Shown one piece after another: positions 47,066-56,499 of a stretch of DNA of 64,000 nt. Numbering within the stretch: position 1 is the stretch's first letter; every line of letters begins with the position of its first letter. The notes under the pieces were generated by a model. It was given only the letters and a program-made list of their open reading frames with translations. It was not told the origin of the DNA and did not search any database. The position numbers and the translations under genes are program-made. Origin of the DNA: Rhodanobacteraceae bacterium (GTDB taxonomy: Bacteria > Pseudomonadota > Gammaproteobacteria > Xanthomonadales > Rhodanobacteraceae); the NCBI GenBank assembly GCA_016790075.1, contig JAEUPP010000006.1:280087-344086 (forward strand), given 5' to 3'.

Positions 47066-47893
47066 CTACATGTCAAAGTTGTTTCTGAAGATCAGGTCAT
47101 TGTTGGAACTGACCGTACCTTCGAGTGTGAACGGAAAGTCCTGAGGATAGTCCGGCGCGGTTGCCGGGTTGCCGACGTCTATCACGTCTGTCCAGGTTGT
47201 TGAGCTAACGGTGAGCTGGCGCGCGTTGCCGCCTGGGTTGCGCGTTCCGACCACGACCTTGCTTGGGGCGAAATGTGCTCCGGCCGCCGAGTCTGTCGAG
47301 TCCCAGCTGATCCAGTATGTGCTGCCAGCGGTAAAGAAGCCGGCTCCGGCACAAGCCGCCGGAACGGTAAGCTGATTGCGCCAGATGCGGCGAGTAGTAC
47401 CGGTAGCTGAGCCCGGCGGCGGGGCGACGCTATTGAACAGCCGGAAAAGACTCGCATCCGTGCTGCTTGCCAGTACGTTGGTCGTGGTATCGCCGCAGAG
47501 CACGGCGGCACCGGCATCGCCGGGCCGGCCGTTCCAGATCTGGAGGGTCGAAGCAGTGAAAGGGGAAGGCGTGGCCGGCGAGCCCGTCTTGTAGGTGAAT
47601 ATGTTGACTGCGGTCAAGGTCCAGTTTTCGGTAGCAGGCACCGTAAAATCGTCCGCCAACCGGAACTGGCCAGAAGCAACCGAATAGCCAGCACTGGTAT
47701 TGGCTTCAGCCGTATTGCCCGTGTCGTGCTGTAGCTCCGACCAGTTTGCGCCCGTCGGCGCCGCCACGCCGCTATCGGAGGTTGGGCCGGAACTTAGCGT
47801 GCCATTCACGTAGATCTGCGCCATTGCCGTGGGTGCAAGCAGCAGTGCGCAAATTGCGGCGACAGCAAAGGGTAGTCGAGCTTGGATAATCAT
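47066..47893 (-). CDS. Secreted protein of unknown function with IFRNNFD tail
   Basis: 275 residues. A signal peptide (1-25, ending TAMA) is followed by a beta-rich region with [19 protein letters not shown] and [10 protein letters not shown], and it ends [13 protein letters not shown] do not recognise a named domain. The overall look is of a secreted beta-sandwich protein with a C-terminal targeting tail similar to that of the beta-helix protein at 43581. It lies between ppa and hppA on the same strand. Confidence 0.7.
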   Translation of the reverse strand: MIIQARLPFAVAAICALLLAPTAMAQIYVNGTLSSGPTSDSGVAAPTGANWSELQHDTGNTAEANTSAGYSVASGQFRLADDFTVPATENWTLTAVNIFTYKTGSPATPSPFTASTLQIWNGRPGDAGAAVLCGDTTTNVLASSTDASLFRLFNSVAPPPGSATGTTRRIWRNQLTVPAACAGAGFFTAGSTYWISWDSTDSAAGAHFAPSKVVVGTRNPGGNARQLTVSSTTWTDVIDVGNPATAPDYPQDFPFTLEGTVSSNNDLIFRNNFDM

Positions 47894-47990
47894 AGATTCT
47901 CCATTTTTACACTTTTACGGGAGTTGAGTGGTTTCGCGTGCTTGGAAGACAGCCCTGCAGCTCCACGCGTCGGCGGCACGGCTTGCGGGG

Positions 47991-48022
47991 CGATGACGCG
48001 AAAAAGGACGTTCGCGTCATCG
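47991..48022 (-). terminator. Hairpin after hppA
   Basis: A 12-bp stem CGATGACGCGAA / TTCGCGTCATCG with an 8-base loop containing AAAGGACG, located about 40 bases past the hppA stop. Likely terminator for hppA; the T run on the minus strand lies inside the loop side, so the signal is not classical. Confidence 0.55.
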
Positions 48023-48062
48023 CCATTTACTGGATTCGCAGGCTAGGAGCCCAAAGGTTCAC

Positions 48063-50093
48063 CTACAGCAGCGGAACCAGCAGCAGCGCGACGATATTGA
48101 TGATCTTGATCAGCGGATTGACCGCCGGGCCGGCCGTATCCTTGTACGGATCGCCTACCGTGTCGCCAGTTACTGCCGCCTTGTGGGCGTCCGAACCCTT
48201 GCCGCCGTGATGGCCGTCCTCGATATATTTCTTCGCGTTGTCCCAGGCGCCGCCGCCGGTAGTCATAGAAATGGCGACGAACAGGCCGGTGACTATGGTG
48301 CCGATCAGGAGGCCGCCCAGGGCCTGTGGGCCCAGCAGAAAGGCGACGGCGACCGGTACGACGACCGGTAGCAGCGACGGAATCATCATTTCCTTGATCG
48401 CGGCCTTGGTCAGCATATCGACCGCGCGCGAATAGTCCGGCTTGGCCTTGCCTTCCATGATGCCGGCGATCTCGCGGAACTGGCGGCGCACTTCTTCGAC
48501 GACGGCACTGGCCGAACGGCCTACGGCTTCCATCGCCATCGCGCCAAACAGGTAAGGAATCAGGCCGCCGAGGAACAGGCCGATGATGACCATGTGGTTG
48601 GACAGATCGAAGGACGCGACCTTGCCGGCAGCTTCGAGGTTGTGGGTGTAGTCGGCAAACAGCACCAGCGCGGCGAGGCCGGCGGAGCCGATCGCATAGC
48701 CCTTGGTTACGGCTTTGGTGGTGTTGCCGACCGCATCAAGCGGATCGGTCACGGCGCGCACTTCGGGGGGGAGCTCGGCCATTTCGGCAATGCCACCGGC
48801 GTTGTCGGTGATGGGGCCGTAGGCATCGAGTGCGACGATCATGCCGGCCATCGACAGCATCGAGGTGGCGGCAATTGCGATACCGTACAGGCCGCCGAGG
48901 TAGTAGGCACCCCAGATCGAGGCACAAACCGCGATGACCGGCCAGGCACAGGATTTCATCGAAATGCCTATGCCCGCGATGATGTTGGTCGCGTGGCCCG
49001 TGGTAGACGCTTTCGCGACATGGCGCACCGGGGCATATTCCGTCGCGGTGTAGTACTCGGTGATGACGACCATGGCAGCGGTCAGGGCGAGCCCTATCAG
49101 CGCGCAGCCGTAGATCTTCATCGGTCCTGCTATCGCCGTCGCCATGAATGCGGTCGTGATCGGGTAGAAAGCGATCGCCGCGAGCACGCCGGATACGATG
49201 ACTCCGGCGTACAGCGCGTTCATGATCTTTGCGCCGGGCTTGGTCTTGACGAAGAACGTTCCGATGATGGAAGCGATGATCGACACCCCACCTAGCAGCA
49301 GTGGGTAGATTGCTGCGCTGGCTGCGTCGATGCCGATTTTCGACGCCATGATGCCGCCCAGCAGCATGGTCGCTATCACAGTCACGGCATAGGTCTCGAA
49401 CAGATCCGCAGCCATGCCGGCGCAGTCGCCCACGTTGTCCCCGACGTTGTCGGCAATCACTGCCGGGTTGCGCGGGTCATCTTCCGGGATGCCGGCTTCG
49501 ACCTTGCCCACCAGATCAGCGCCCACGTCGGCGCCCTTGGTGAAGATGCCGCCACCCAGGCGAGCAAAGATCGAGATCAGCGATGAGCCGAAGGCGAGGC
49601 CGACCAGGGCGTGCAGTGCGTCGTTGACGCTATAGCCGAGTTTCAGCAGCACGGCGTAATAGCCGGCGACGCCGAGCAGGCCCAGGCCGACGACGAGCAT
49701 GCCGGTGATTGCGCCACCGCGGAACGCGACGTCAAGCGCGGCAGCAAGACCGCTGCGGGCCGCTTCGGCCGTGCGCACATTCGCACGCACGGAAATATTC
49801 ATGCCGATATAGCCCGCCAGTCCCGACAACACTGCGCCCAGCGCAAAGGCAATTGCTGTCGACCAGTGCAGAGCAAAACCCATGGCTACGAACAGCACCA
49901 CGCCGACCACGCCAATGGTCGTGTATTGCCGATTCAAATATGCGCGCGCGCCTTGCTGGATCGCAGCCGCAATTTCCTGCATCCGTTCGTTGCCGGCTGG
50001 CTTGGCCAGAATCCAGCTGATCGACCAGCCACCATAGGCGATGGCCAGAACCGCACATGCCAGGGCAATCCACAAACCGTACTGTTGCAGCAT
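48063..50093 (-). CDS. hppA: Membrane-bound proton-pumping pyrophosphatase, K+-independent type
   Basis: 676 residues with about sixteen membrane segments. It hydrolyses PPi to pump protons out of the cytoplasm. The substrate motif is seen as [20 protein letters not shown] and [20 protein letters not shown], and the late [14 protein letters not shown]. In [20 protein letters not shown] the Lys is residue 460; a Lys here (Ala in the other class) is the marker of K+-independent enzymes. GGGAGG lies five bases before the ATG at 50093. It belongs with ppa and pfp in a pyrophosphate gene neighbourhood. Confidence 0.95.
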   Translation of the reverse strand: MLQQYGLWIALACAVLAIAYGGWSISWILAKPAGNERMQEIAAAIQQGARAYLNRQYTTIGVVGVVLFVAMGFALHWSTAIAFALGAVLSGLAGYIGMNISVRANVRTAEAARSGLAAALDVAFRGGAITGMLVVGLGLLGVAGYYAVLLKLGYSVNDALHALVGLAFGSSLISIFARLGGGIFTKGADVGADLVGKVEAGIPEDDPRNPAVIADNVGDNVGDCAGMAADLFETYAVTVIATMLLGGIMASKIGIDAASAAIYPLLLGGVSIIASIIGTFFVKTKPGAKIMNALYAGVIVSGVLAAIAFYPITTAFMATAIAGPMKIYGCALIGLALTAAMVVITEYYTATEYAPVRHVAKASTTGHATNIIAGIGISMKSCAWPVIAVCASIWGAYYLGGLYGIAIAATSMLSMAGMIVALDAYGPITDNAGGIAEMAELPPEVRAVTDPLDAVGNTTKAVTKGYAIGSAGLAALVLFADYTHNLEAAGKVASFDLSNHMVIIGLFLGGLIPYLFGAMAMEAVGRSASAVVEEVRRQFREIAGIMEGKAKPDYSRAVDMLTKAAIKEMMIPSLLPVVVPVAVAFLLGPQALGGLLIGTIVTGLFVAISMTTGGGAWDNAKKYIEDGHHGGKGSDAHKAAVTGDTVGDPYKDTAGPAVNPLIKIINIVALLLVPLL

Positions 50094-50504
50094 CGAATCC
50101 TCCCAATTAACCGTGCAGCGAAGAACCCGAACGGGCCGGCAGCGGGAGGTGACTATGGTCCGGACTTGCACGTACTTGCGAACGCCCGCGCGCTGGGGCA
50201 GTCGGCTTCCGGACACGCACCCACCCCGTTTGACGCCCCGTCCCCCGGGGCCGACGAACCTGACGGCACACTCAAGCGGAAGTACAGCAGACCTACCGGC
50301 CGAGTATAGCCACGGATCGCGTCCGTGTTCTCCTGCGTCGCAATAGCCGCCGCGCGCCCTGAGCATGGTGTACGGCTAGCGCAGCTGTTCGGTGTCGCCC
50401 CGGCGCTGCGTTTCGAGCGTGGATGCCGCCGCCTGCTGATGCTTGCGGCGTTGTCGACCGGCGATGTGGTTCGCCCGGTGCCTATCACTCAATGGAGGTC
50501 AGTC
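50094..50504. other. Intergenic region between divergent hppA and DUF805 genes
   Basis: About 410 bases with no gene that I can support. It must carry promoters of both divergent genes. A TATACT that could serve as a -10 box for hppA lies on the minus strand near 50310, which would give a leader of about 200 bases; there is no good -35 box, so this is uncertain. Confidence 0.45.
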
Positions 50505-50864
50505 ATGAACTGGGGCCAGTTGCTGTTTTCGTTCGACGGGCGCGTTGGTCGGGGGGTGTACTGGGGGTTTACCGTTGCTGTCGTCGTGCTGTTTGGCATT
50601 CTGGGGGGCGTCGTCGTCATGACGACGGACATGAGCAATCCACAGGCCGGCGCGGGCGTGGGCAGCGTGCTTCTGGCGCTGGCGGGGCTGCTCGTGATCT
50701 GGCCTGCGCTCGCGATCCAGGCCAAGCGCTGGCACGATGTGGATAAATCTGCATGGTGGATCTTGATCGGCCTGGTGCCGGCAGTCGGTGGGCTGATTGC
50801 GCTGATATTCAACGGTTTCTTGCCAGGTACGCCGGGCCCGAACCGGTACGGTAACCCGGGTTGA
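50505..50864 (+). CDS. DUF805 membrane protein
   Basis: 119 residues with three to four membrane segments, starting MNWGQLLFSFDGRVGRGVYW, the typical start of DUF805 proteins. The central IQAKRWHDVDKSAWWILIG is the conserved DUF805 motif. Function unknown. GGAGG lies six bases before the ATG. It sits in the otherwise minus-strand gap between hppA and pfp. Confidence 0.9.
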   Translation: MNWGQLLFSFDGRVGRGVYWGFTVAVVVLFGILGGVVVMTTDMSNPQAGAGVGSVLLALAGLLVIWPALAIQAKRWHDVDKSAWWILIGLVPAVGGLIALIFNGFLPGTPGPNRYGNPG

Positions 50865-50868
50865 CGCA

Positions 50869-50898
50869 GCAGCCGCCGGCCACGGGGCCGGCGGCTGC
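50869..50898. terminator. Hairpin between convergent DUF805 gene and pfp
   Basis: A perfect 13-bp GC-rich stem GCAGCCGCCGGCC / GGCCGGCGGCTGC with loop ACGG, between two convergent stops. It is a likely shared terminator although T runs are weak. Confidence 0.7.
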
Positions 50899-50906
50899 AC
50901 CACGGC

Positions 50907-52169
50907 TTATTTGTCGACGATCTGATATTCGGGAAGTTTTTTTGCCACCAGCACCTTCTTCAGGCGGGCATATTTCGGTAGCCCGTTGCGGCCATACGGT
51001 GGGTAAGCCTCGCCGCGAATCAGCGGCTCGAGGTAGCGTCGAGCGGCGTCGGTAATACCGTAGCCGTCCTTGCGAATGAAGTTCTTTGGCAGTTTTTTCT
51101 CGTGATTGGCGACCTTGGCCAACGGAGCGGCCTCGATCTTCCAGCGATACGGCGCATCCGAGTTGCGCTTGATTACGGGCATGGTCGCGTTCTTGCCGGC
51201 CAGTGCGAACTCGACGGCCGCCTTGCCGACCGCGGTTGCGTGCTCGTAGTCGGTCTGCGAAGCGATATGGCGCGCGGAGCGCTGCAGATAGTCCGGCAGC
51301 GCCCAATGGTATTTGTAGCCAAGCTTGCTCTTGACAAGTTGTGCCAGTACCGGCGCGAGCCCTCCAAGCTGGCTGTGACCAAAGGCATCGCGTGTGCCGG
51401 CCTCGGCAAGGAATTCACCGGCTGCGTTCTTGAGACCCTCGGACGCAACGACTGTGCAGTAGCCGACACGTTCAACCGTGGCTTTGACCTTCGCCAGGAA
51501 TGCTTCCTCGTCGAACGCGACTTCCGGAAACAGGATCAGATGCGGCGGTTCGTCAGAGGATGTCCCGGCGAGTCCGGCCGCCGCGGCAATCCAGCCGGCG
51601 TGCCGGCCCATGACCTCCATGATAAAGACCTTAGTCGAAGACTCAGCCATGGATTCGACGTCAAAGCCAGCTTCGAGAATGGACAGTGCCGTGTATTTGG
51701 CGACCGAGCCGAAACCGGGGCAGCAGTCGGTGACAGCAAGGTCGTTGTCGACGGTCTTTGGCACGCCTACGCAGGTCAATGGGTAGCCTAGGGCCTGGGC
51801 GATCTGCGATACCTTGTGCGAGGTGTCGGCGGAATCGTTGCCGCCGTTGTAAAGGAAATAGCGGATGTCATGGGCGCGCAGTACCTCTATCAGTCGTTCG
51901 TATTGCGCCCGGCTCTGATCCAGCGATTTCAACTTGAAGCGGCAGGAGCCGAAGGCCCCGCCGGGGGTGTGGCGCAATGCCGCAATGGCTGTGGCGCTTT
52001 CCTTGCGCGTATCGATCAGTTCCTCGCGCAGTACGCCGATGATGCCGTTGCGCCCTGCCAGCACCGGTACGCCGTTGGCGCGCGCCGTTTCTATGACCGC
52101 GGCGGCGGTGGCGTTGATGACGGCGGTGACTCCGCCGGACTGGGCGTACAGCAGCTTGCCTTGAGGCAT
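50907..52169 (-). CDS. pfp: Pyrophosphate-dependent phosphofructokinase
   Basis: 420 residues. It interconverts fructose 6-phosphate and fructose 1,6-bisphosphate using PPi rather than ATP. The nucleotide/PPi site reads YNGGNDSADT, where the ATP type would have GGDGS, and the next motif is VPKTVDNDL with Lys where the ATP enzyme has Gly; both changes mark the PPi-dependent class. Other active-site parts are MEVMGRHAGW and the SEG in VVASEGLKN. The ATG at 52169 follows AGGAG. It lies close to hppA and ppa and can let the cell use PPi in glycolysis or gluconeogenesis. Confidence 0.92.
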   Translation of the reverse strand: MPQGKLLYAQSGGVTAVINATAAAVIETARANGVPVLAGRNGIIGVLREELIDTRKESATAIAALRHTPGGAFGSCRFKLKSLDQSRAQYERLIEVLRAHDIRYFLYNGGNDSADTSHKVSQIAQALGYPLTCVGVPKTVDNDLAVTDCCPGFGSVAKYTALSILEAGFDVESMAESSTKVFIMEVMGRHAGWIAAAAGLAGTSSDEPPHLILFPEVAFDEEAFLAKVKATVERVGYCTVVASEGLKNAAGEFLAEAGTRDAFGHSQLGGLAPVLAQLVKSKLGYKYHWALPDYLQRSARHIASQTDYEHATAVGKAAVEFALAGKNATMPVIKRNSDAPYRWKIEAAPLAKVANHEKKLPKNFIRKDGYGITDAARRYLEPLIRGEAYPPYGRNGLPKYARLKKVLVAKKLPEYQIVDK

Positions 52170-52373
52170 CGGGAGCTCCTTTGCGGCCACGACAGTGGCA
52201 TGGTTTGCAGATTTGGCAGGGCTGCGGGCCGGCAGATAGGGTCGCAGCGACGCGTAAGCGGGCGCACTCGCAGCGTCCAAGCGGTTTGACTAACTGGGTG
52301 GCGCCCGCTAGCGTTCGCGCCAGAGTCTAACCTAGGCCCGCTTCGTCGCGGCCTTTCCAGGAATCAACCATCC

Positions 52374-52946
52374 ATGCGTATCGTGCTACTCGGGGCGCCC
52401 GGCTCGGGCAAGGGCACCCAGGCGAGTCAGTTGAAGGCGGAATTGAACATTCCGCACATTTCCACCGGCGATCTGCTGCGGGCTGCCGTGAAGGCCGGCA
52501 CGCCGCTAGGTCTCAAGGCCAAGTCGGTCATGGATGCGGGCCAGCTCGTATCTGACGATATCGTGCTCGGCATGCTCGAAGAGCGGCTTTCCCAGCCGGA
52601 TGCGCGTGCCGGTTTCATTCTCGACGGCTACCCGCGCAACCTTGCCCAATGCGAGGCGCTGGAAAAATTGCTGGAGCGCCTGCAGCAACCGGTTGACGTT
52701 GCCTTGCAGCTCGTCGTGCCCAGCGAGCTGATCGTCGAACGCCTTGCGGGCCGCGCGGCGGCTGAGAATCGCAAGGACGACACCCCGGAAACCGTACGTG
52801 AGCGCTTGCGCGTCTATGCCGAGCAGACCGAGCCGGTCGCCGGGTTCTACGAGCATAAGGGCCGGCTCACCGTACTCGATGGCGTCGGCGAGCTGCTCGA
52901 CGTTTATCAGCGCATCCTCTCCGCACTGCCGCGGCGCGCGGCCTGA
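52374..52946 (+). CDS. adk: Adenylate kinase, short form
   Basis: 190 residues (E. coli Adk is 214). It interconverts ATP + AMP and 2 ADP. Motifs: the P-loop GAPGSGKGTQ, STGDLLRAAV, and LDGYPRN. The LID region between AERLAGRAAAENRKDD and TPETVRERL is short, so this is the short LID form also known from Xanthomonadales. It is divergent from pfp and starts the plus-strand run to 56.9 kb. Confidence 0.95.
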   Translation: MRIVLLGAPGSGKGTQASQLKAELNIPHISTGDLLRAAVKAGTPLGLKAKSVMDAGQLVSDDIVLGMLEERLSQPDARAGFILDGYPRNLAQCEALEKLLERLQQPVDVALQLVVPSELIVERLAGRAAAENRKDDTPETVRERLRVYAEQTEPVAGFYEHKGRLTVLDGVGELLDVYQRILSALPRRAA

Positions 52947-53030
52947 GCCGTACCGCGCCCAAGCGCGCCCTGTCGGAGCTGCCATTGCTGCGACGGGCGC
53001 GGCAGCTGCGGCCGGTGTTTTGGACTAGCC

Positions 53031-53576
53031 ATGCCCTCACTTGTGGCAATTCTTCGCGACATCCTGTTAGTGCGGCGTGGACCGCAGGATCTGCCGTATT
53101 CGCCGTTGTTGCTGGCTGTCGCTGCTCTCGCAAGCCTGGCCGGATCCTATTGGGCCACGGTACTGCTGCTGCCGCAGCAGCCCGATGTCTTGCTGCATGT
53201 CAGCGCCGCGTTGCTGTTGCAGCTAGGCTCCTACTATCTGCTGCTCAACGCATTCCAGCGCAAGGCGCGATTCGTGCAGACCTCGCTCGCGAACCTGCTT
53301 GTCGATGTGGCGTTCACGCTGGCGATACTGCCCCTGTTGCCGATATTCGAGCCCATGACTCGACGCGGAGCCACGCCCGACACGGTTACAGCGGCAGCGG
53401 CCTTCGCGTCGCTGCTGTTCATCGCCTTTGGCATATGGCGTGTCGTCGTGGCGGCGCACATTCTGCGCCAGGCGCTCGATGTACGCCTGTTGCCGGCACT
53501 GTTGATCTATGTGGCGCTGGTGGTCACGAGTCAGATCATGCTTGGCGCGGTGTTCGGTGGTGCGGAAGGAAACTGA
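53031..53576 (+). CDS. Polytopic membrane protein of unknown function
   Basis: 181 residues with about five membrane segments. The N terminus MPSLVAILRDILLVRRGPQD and the conserved-looking PYSPLLL are followed by hydrophobic segments and a C-terminal LLPALLIYVALVVTSQIMLG. I do not recognise the family; the layout resembles small Yip1-like proteins. It lies between adk and mpl, with only 1 base to the mpl start, so it is probably co-transcribed with mpl. Confidence 0.75.
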   Translation: MPSLVAILRDILLVRRGPQDLPYSPLLLAVAALASLAGSYWATVLLLPQQPDVLLHVSAALLLQLGSYYLLLNAFQRKARFVQTSLANLLVDVAFTLAILPLLPIFEPMTRRGATPDTVTAAAAFASLLFIAFGIWRVVVAAHILRQALDVRLLPALLIYVALVVTSQIMLGAVFGGAEGN

Positions 53577-53577
53577 T

Positions 53578-54942
53578 ATGCGGCTGCATGTTCTAGGTAT
53601 CTGCGGCACTTTCATGGGGGGGGTTGCGGCGCTGGCGCGCGAACTTGGCCATGTGGTCGAAGGTTCGGACCAGAACGTCTATCCGCCGATGAGTACGCAG
53701 CTGGAGCAACTCGGCATTGCGCTCAAGGTCGGCTATCACGCAGCACATCTTGAGCCCGCCAGTGATCTCGTCGTCGTCGGCAATGCCTTGTCGCGTGGCA
53801 ACGCGGCGGTGGAGCATCTGCTGGATGCGGGTACGCCATATGTGTCCGGTCCGCAATGGCTAGGTGAGCAGGTGCTGCGCGGCCGGCAGGTGTTCGCTGT
53901 CGCCGGCACTCACGGCAAGACGACAACCACGGCGATGCTCGCCTGGATACTGGACGCCTGCGGCCGTGAACCAGGCTTTCTCGTCGGCGGCGTGCCACAG
54001 AATTTTGAGGTCTCGGCGCGACTGGGACGCGGCGAGGCGTTTGTTATCGAGGCTGACGAATACGACACGGCTTTTTTCGACAAGCGGTCGAAGTTTGTGC
54101 ACTACCGGCCGCGGATTGCGATTCTCAACAATCTCGAATTCGATCACGCAGACATCTTTGCGGATGTCGCAGCGATACAGCGCCAGTTTCATCATCTGGT
54201 GCGTACCGTGCCGGGAAACGGCCGACTCATCGTCAATGCTGAGGACACGCATCTGGCCGACGTGCTCGCGCAAGGCTGCTGGACGCCGGTGACGCGCTTT
54301 GGCATGGACTGTGGCGACTGGCAGGCACGCCTGACCAGCGCTGATGGCTCGGCGTTTCGCGTGCTGGCCGACGGTACTGACTGGGGCGAAGTACGCTGGG
54401 AGCTGATTGGCCGCCACAACGTCATGAACGCGCTGGCGGCGCTGGCAGCCGCCGATGCGGCGGGTGTAGACAGGGCCGCTGCGATAGCGGCGTTGGCCGG
54501 TTTCCGCAGCGCACGGCGCCGCCTCGAGCGTATCGGTGAGGTAGGTGGCGTGCAGGTCTACGACGATTTCGCTCATCATCCGTCCGCGATCGCAACGACC
54601 TTGGCCGGCCTGCGGGCACGGGTGGGGGCGGCGCGTATCCTGGTTGGCCTGGAGCCGCGTTCCAATTCGATGCGCCAGGGGGCACACGCGCAGGAGCTCG
54701 CCCCGTCACTGCACGAGGCCGACAGCGTGGTGTTGCTGCAGCGACCGGAACTGTCCTGGGACGCCGCGCGGGTCGCAGCGGCGTTGAACGGGCGCGGCGC
54801 GACAGCGTCCAGTGTTGATGCGTTGCTGGCCGCATTGCTGGCACAGGCGCGGGCAGGCGACCACGTGGTTTTCATGTCAAACGGTGGTTTTGAAAACGCG
54901 CCGCGTCGTTTCGCCGCGCAATTGGGCAATAGTGCGGCGTGA
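53578..54942 (+). CDS. mpl: UDP-N-acetylmuramate:L-alanyl-gamma-D-glutamyl-meso-diaminopimelate ligase
   Basis: 454 residues (E. coli Mpl is 457). It joins UDP-MurNAc to the tripeptide released from old cell wall, so it serves murein recycling. Motifs: the Mur-ligase start LHVLGICGTFMGGVAALARE, the P-loop AVAGTHGKTTTTAML, and EADEYDTAFFDKRSKF, which is typical of Mpl rather than MurC. The ATG at 53578 follows directly from the upstream membrane protein. Confidence 0.94.
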   Translation: MRLHVLGICGTFMGGVAALARELGHVVEGSDQNVYPPMSTQLEQLGIALKVGYHAAHLEPASDLVVVGNALSRGNAAVEHLLDAGTPYVSGPQWLGEQVLRGRQVFAVAGTHGKTTTTAMLAWILDACGREPGFLVGGVPQNFEVSARLGRGEAFVIEADEYDTAFFDKRSKFVHYRPRIAILNNLEFDHADIFADVAAIQRQFHHLVRTVPGNGRLIVNAEDTHLADVLAQGCWTPVTRFGMDCGDWQARLTSADGSAFRVLADGTDWGEVRWELIGRHNVMNALAALAAADAAGVDRAAAIAALAGFRSARRRLERIGEVGGVQVYDDFAHHPSAIATTLAGLRARVGAARILVGLEPRSNSMRQGAHAQELAPSLHEADSVVLLQRPELSWDAARVAAALNGRGATASSVDALLAALLAQARAGDHVVFMSNGGFENAPRRFAAQLGNSAA

Positions 54943-54970
54943 TCGCTGACAATTCGAGCGCGCTGCCGCC

Positions 54971-55561
54971 GTGAATCAGGACGATATTCCGCTGTTTCCG
55001 TTGAATGCCGTGCTGTTTCCGGGGGGCACGCTGTCGCTACGGATTTTTGAACCGCGTTATCTTGATCTGGTGCGCGAATGCACGCGCAACGACAGCGGCT
55101 TCGGCGTCTGCCTGATACTGGCCGGTCGCGAAGCGGGTGAGCCGGCTACTTCGGCCGCCGTAGGCACGCTGGCGCGGATCGAGGACTTTTACTCGCTGCC
55201 GGACGGTTTGCTCGGCATCCGTGCGCGCGGCAGCCGGCGGTTTCGTGTGGCAAGTACACGTGTGCGCGACAACGGGCTGGTGCATGGATTGGTGCGTTGG
55301 TGGCCGGACGAATCCGAAGTGCCGTTGCCGCCCGAATACAGCCTGCTGTCGGTCATCCTGGAGCGGCTGCTTGAGCAAGTCGGCGGCGAGCATGCGCGTG
55401 CCGAGCGCAAGTGGTTCAATGACGCGACCTGGGTGGGCTTCCGCCTCGCCGAATTGCTGCCGGTGGCAACCGCCGAACGCCAGCAATGGTTGCAGTTGAC
55501 CGACCCGCTGGAGCGCCTAGACGGCCTCCTGCGCTGCATACCACGGTTTCAGGCCAGTTAG
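54971..55561 (+). CDS. LON peptidase substrate-binding-domain protein
   Basis: 196 residues with a GTG start. It begins DDIPLFPLNAVLFPGGTLSL and RIFEPRYLDLVREC, the LON N-terminal domain found alone in many bacteria and without the protease part. It presumably binds peptides or proteins; role unknown. It follows mpl by 28 bases in the same plus-strand run. Confidence 0.88.
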   Translation: MNQDDIPLFPLNAVLFPGGTLSLRIFEPRYLDLVRECTRNDSGFGVCLILAGREAGEPATSAAVGTLARIEDFYSLPDGLLGIRARGSRRFRVASTRVRDNGLVHGLVRWWPDESEVPLPPEYSLLSVILERLLEQVGGEHARAERKWFNDATWVGFRLAELLPVATAERQQWLQLTDPLERLDGLLRCIPRFQAS

Positions 55562-55642
55562 TCCCGGCAAGTCGGCCGCGACTCTTGCCTGGATCGCGTC
55601 AGTCGCAGATGCTGAGCGGCCCTGGACGTGATCGGAAATTCC

Positions 55643-56464
55643 ATGACTCATCTCAATGGCCGCACGCTGTTTATCACCGGTGCGTCGCGTGGCATTGGCC
55701 TGGCCATTGCCAAACGCGCCGCGCGCGATGGCGCAAATATCGTGATTGCGGCCAAGTCAGAAGTTGCGAACCCGAAACTTCCGGGCACCATCTATACTGC
55801 TGCCGCGGAGATCGAAGCGGCAGGCGGCAAGGCACTGCCGCTCAAGGTCGATGTTCGCGAAGATGCCGAAGTGCACGCGGCAGTAGCCAAGGCGGTAGAA
55901 CGTTTCGGCGGTATCGACATCGTCGTCAACAACGCGAGTGCCATCTGGCTGGCCGGCCTGTCCGGCACACCCATGAAACGTTATGACCTGATGCATCAGG
56001 TCAATGTGCGCGGCAGTTATCTCGTTACCCAGGCCTGCTTGGCCGCACTGAAAAAATCACTGAACCCGCATGTGCTCATGCTTGCGCCGCCATTGAACAT
56101 GGCGAGCAAGTGGTTTCAGCACCATACCGCCTACACCATGTCGAAATACGGCATGAGCATGGCAGCTTTCGGTCTCGCCGCGGAGCTCGCCAAGGACGGT
56201 ATAGCTGTCAACGCCCTCTGGCCGCGCACGGTAATTGATACCGCAGCACTCGCCATGCTTGGCGGTATGGCGCGCTCCGAGAACTGTCGCAAGCCGGACA
56301 TCATGGCGGATGCAGCGCATTGGATCTTTACCCAGTCCGGGCGTCAGCTCAGTGGCCAGTTCCTCCTCGACGAGGATGTGCTCAAGCGTGCTGGGGTTAA
56401 GGATTTCGGTCACTACGCGGTCAGTTCTGGCGCAACCTTGCTGCCGGACCTGTTCCTCGACTGA
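55643..56464 (+). CDS. Short-chain dehydrogenase/reductase (HSDL2-like)
   Basis: 273 residues. The NAD(P)-binding TGASRGIGLAIAK, NNASAIWLAG, and catalytic YTMSK (Tyr and Lys) motifs are present. Similarity of the start MTHLNGRTLFITGASRGIG and the ending with SSGATLLPDLFLD suggests the HSDL2 group, thought to act on fatty-acyl or steroid-type substrates; the true substrate is unknown. It shares the plus-strand run with LON and the VOC gene. Confidence 0.85.
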   Translation: MTHLNGRTLFITGASRGIGLAIAKRAARDGANIVIAAKSEVANPKLPGTIYTAAAEIEAAGGKALPLKVDVREDAEVHAAVAKAVERFGGIDIVVNNASAIWLAGLSGTPMKRYDLMHQVNVRGSYLVTQACLAALKKSLNPHVLMLAPPLNMASKWFQHHTAYTMSKYGMSMAAFGLAAELAKDGIAVNALWPRTVIDTAALAMLGGMARSENCRKPDIMADAAHWIFTQSGRQLSGQFLLDEDVLKRAGVKDFGHYAVSSGATLLPDLFLD

Positions 56465-56499
56465 GCTGCAACCACAAAACCACGGACTTTCGGAACGAG

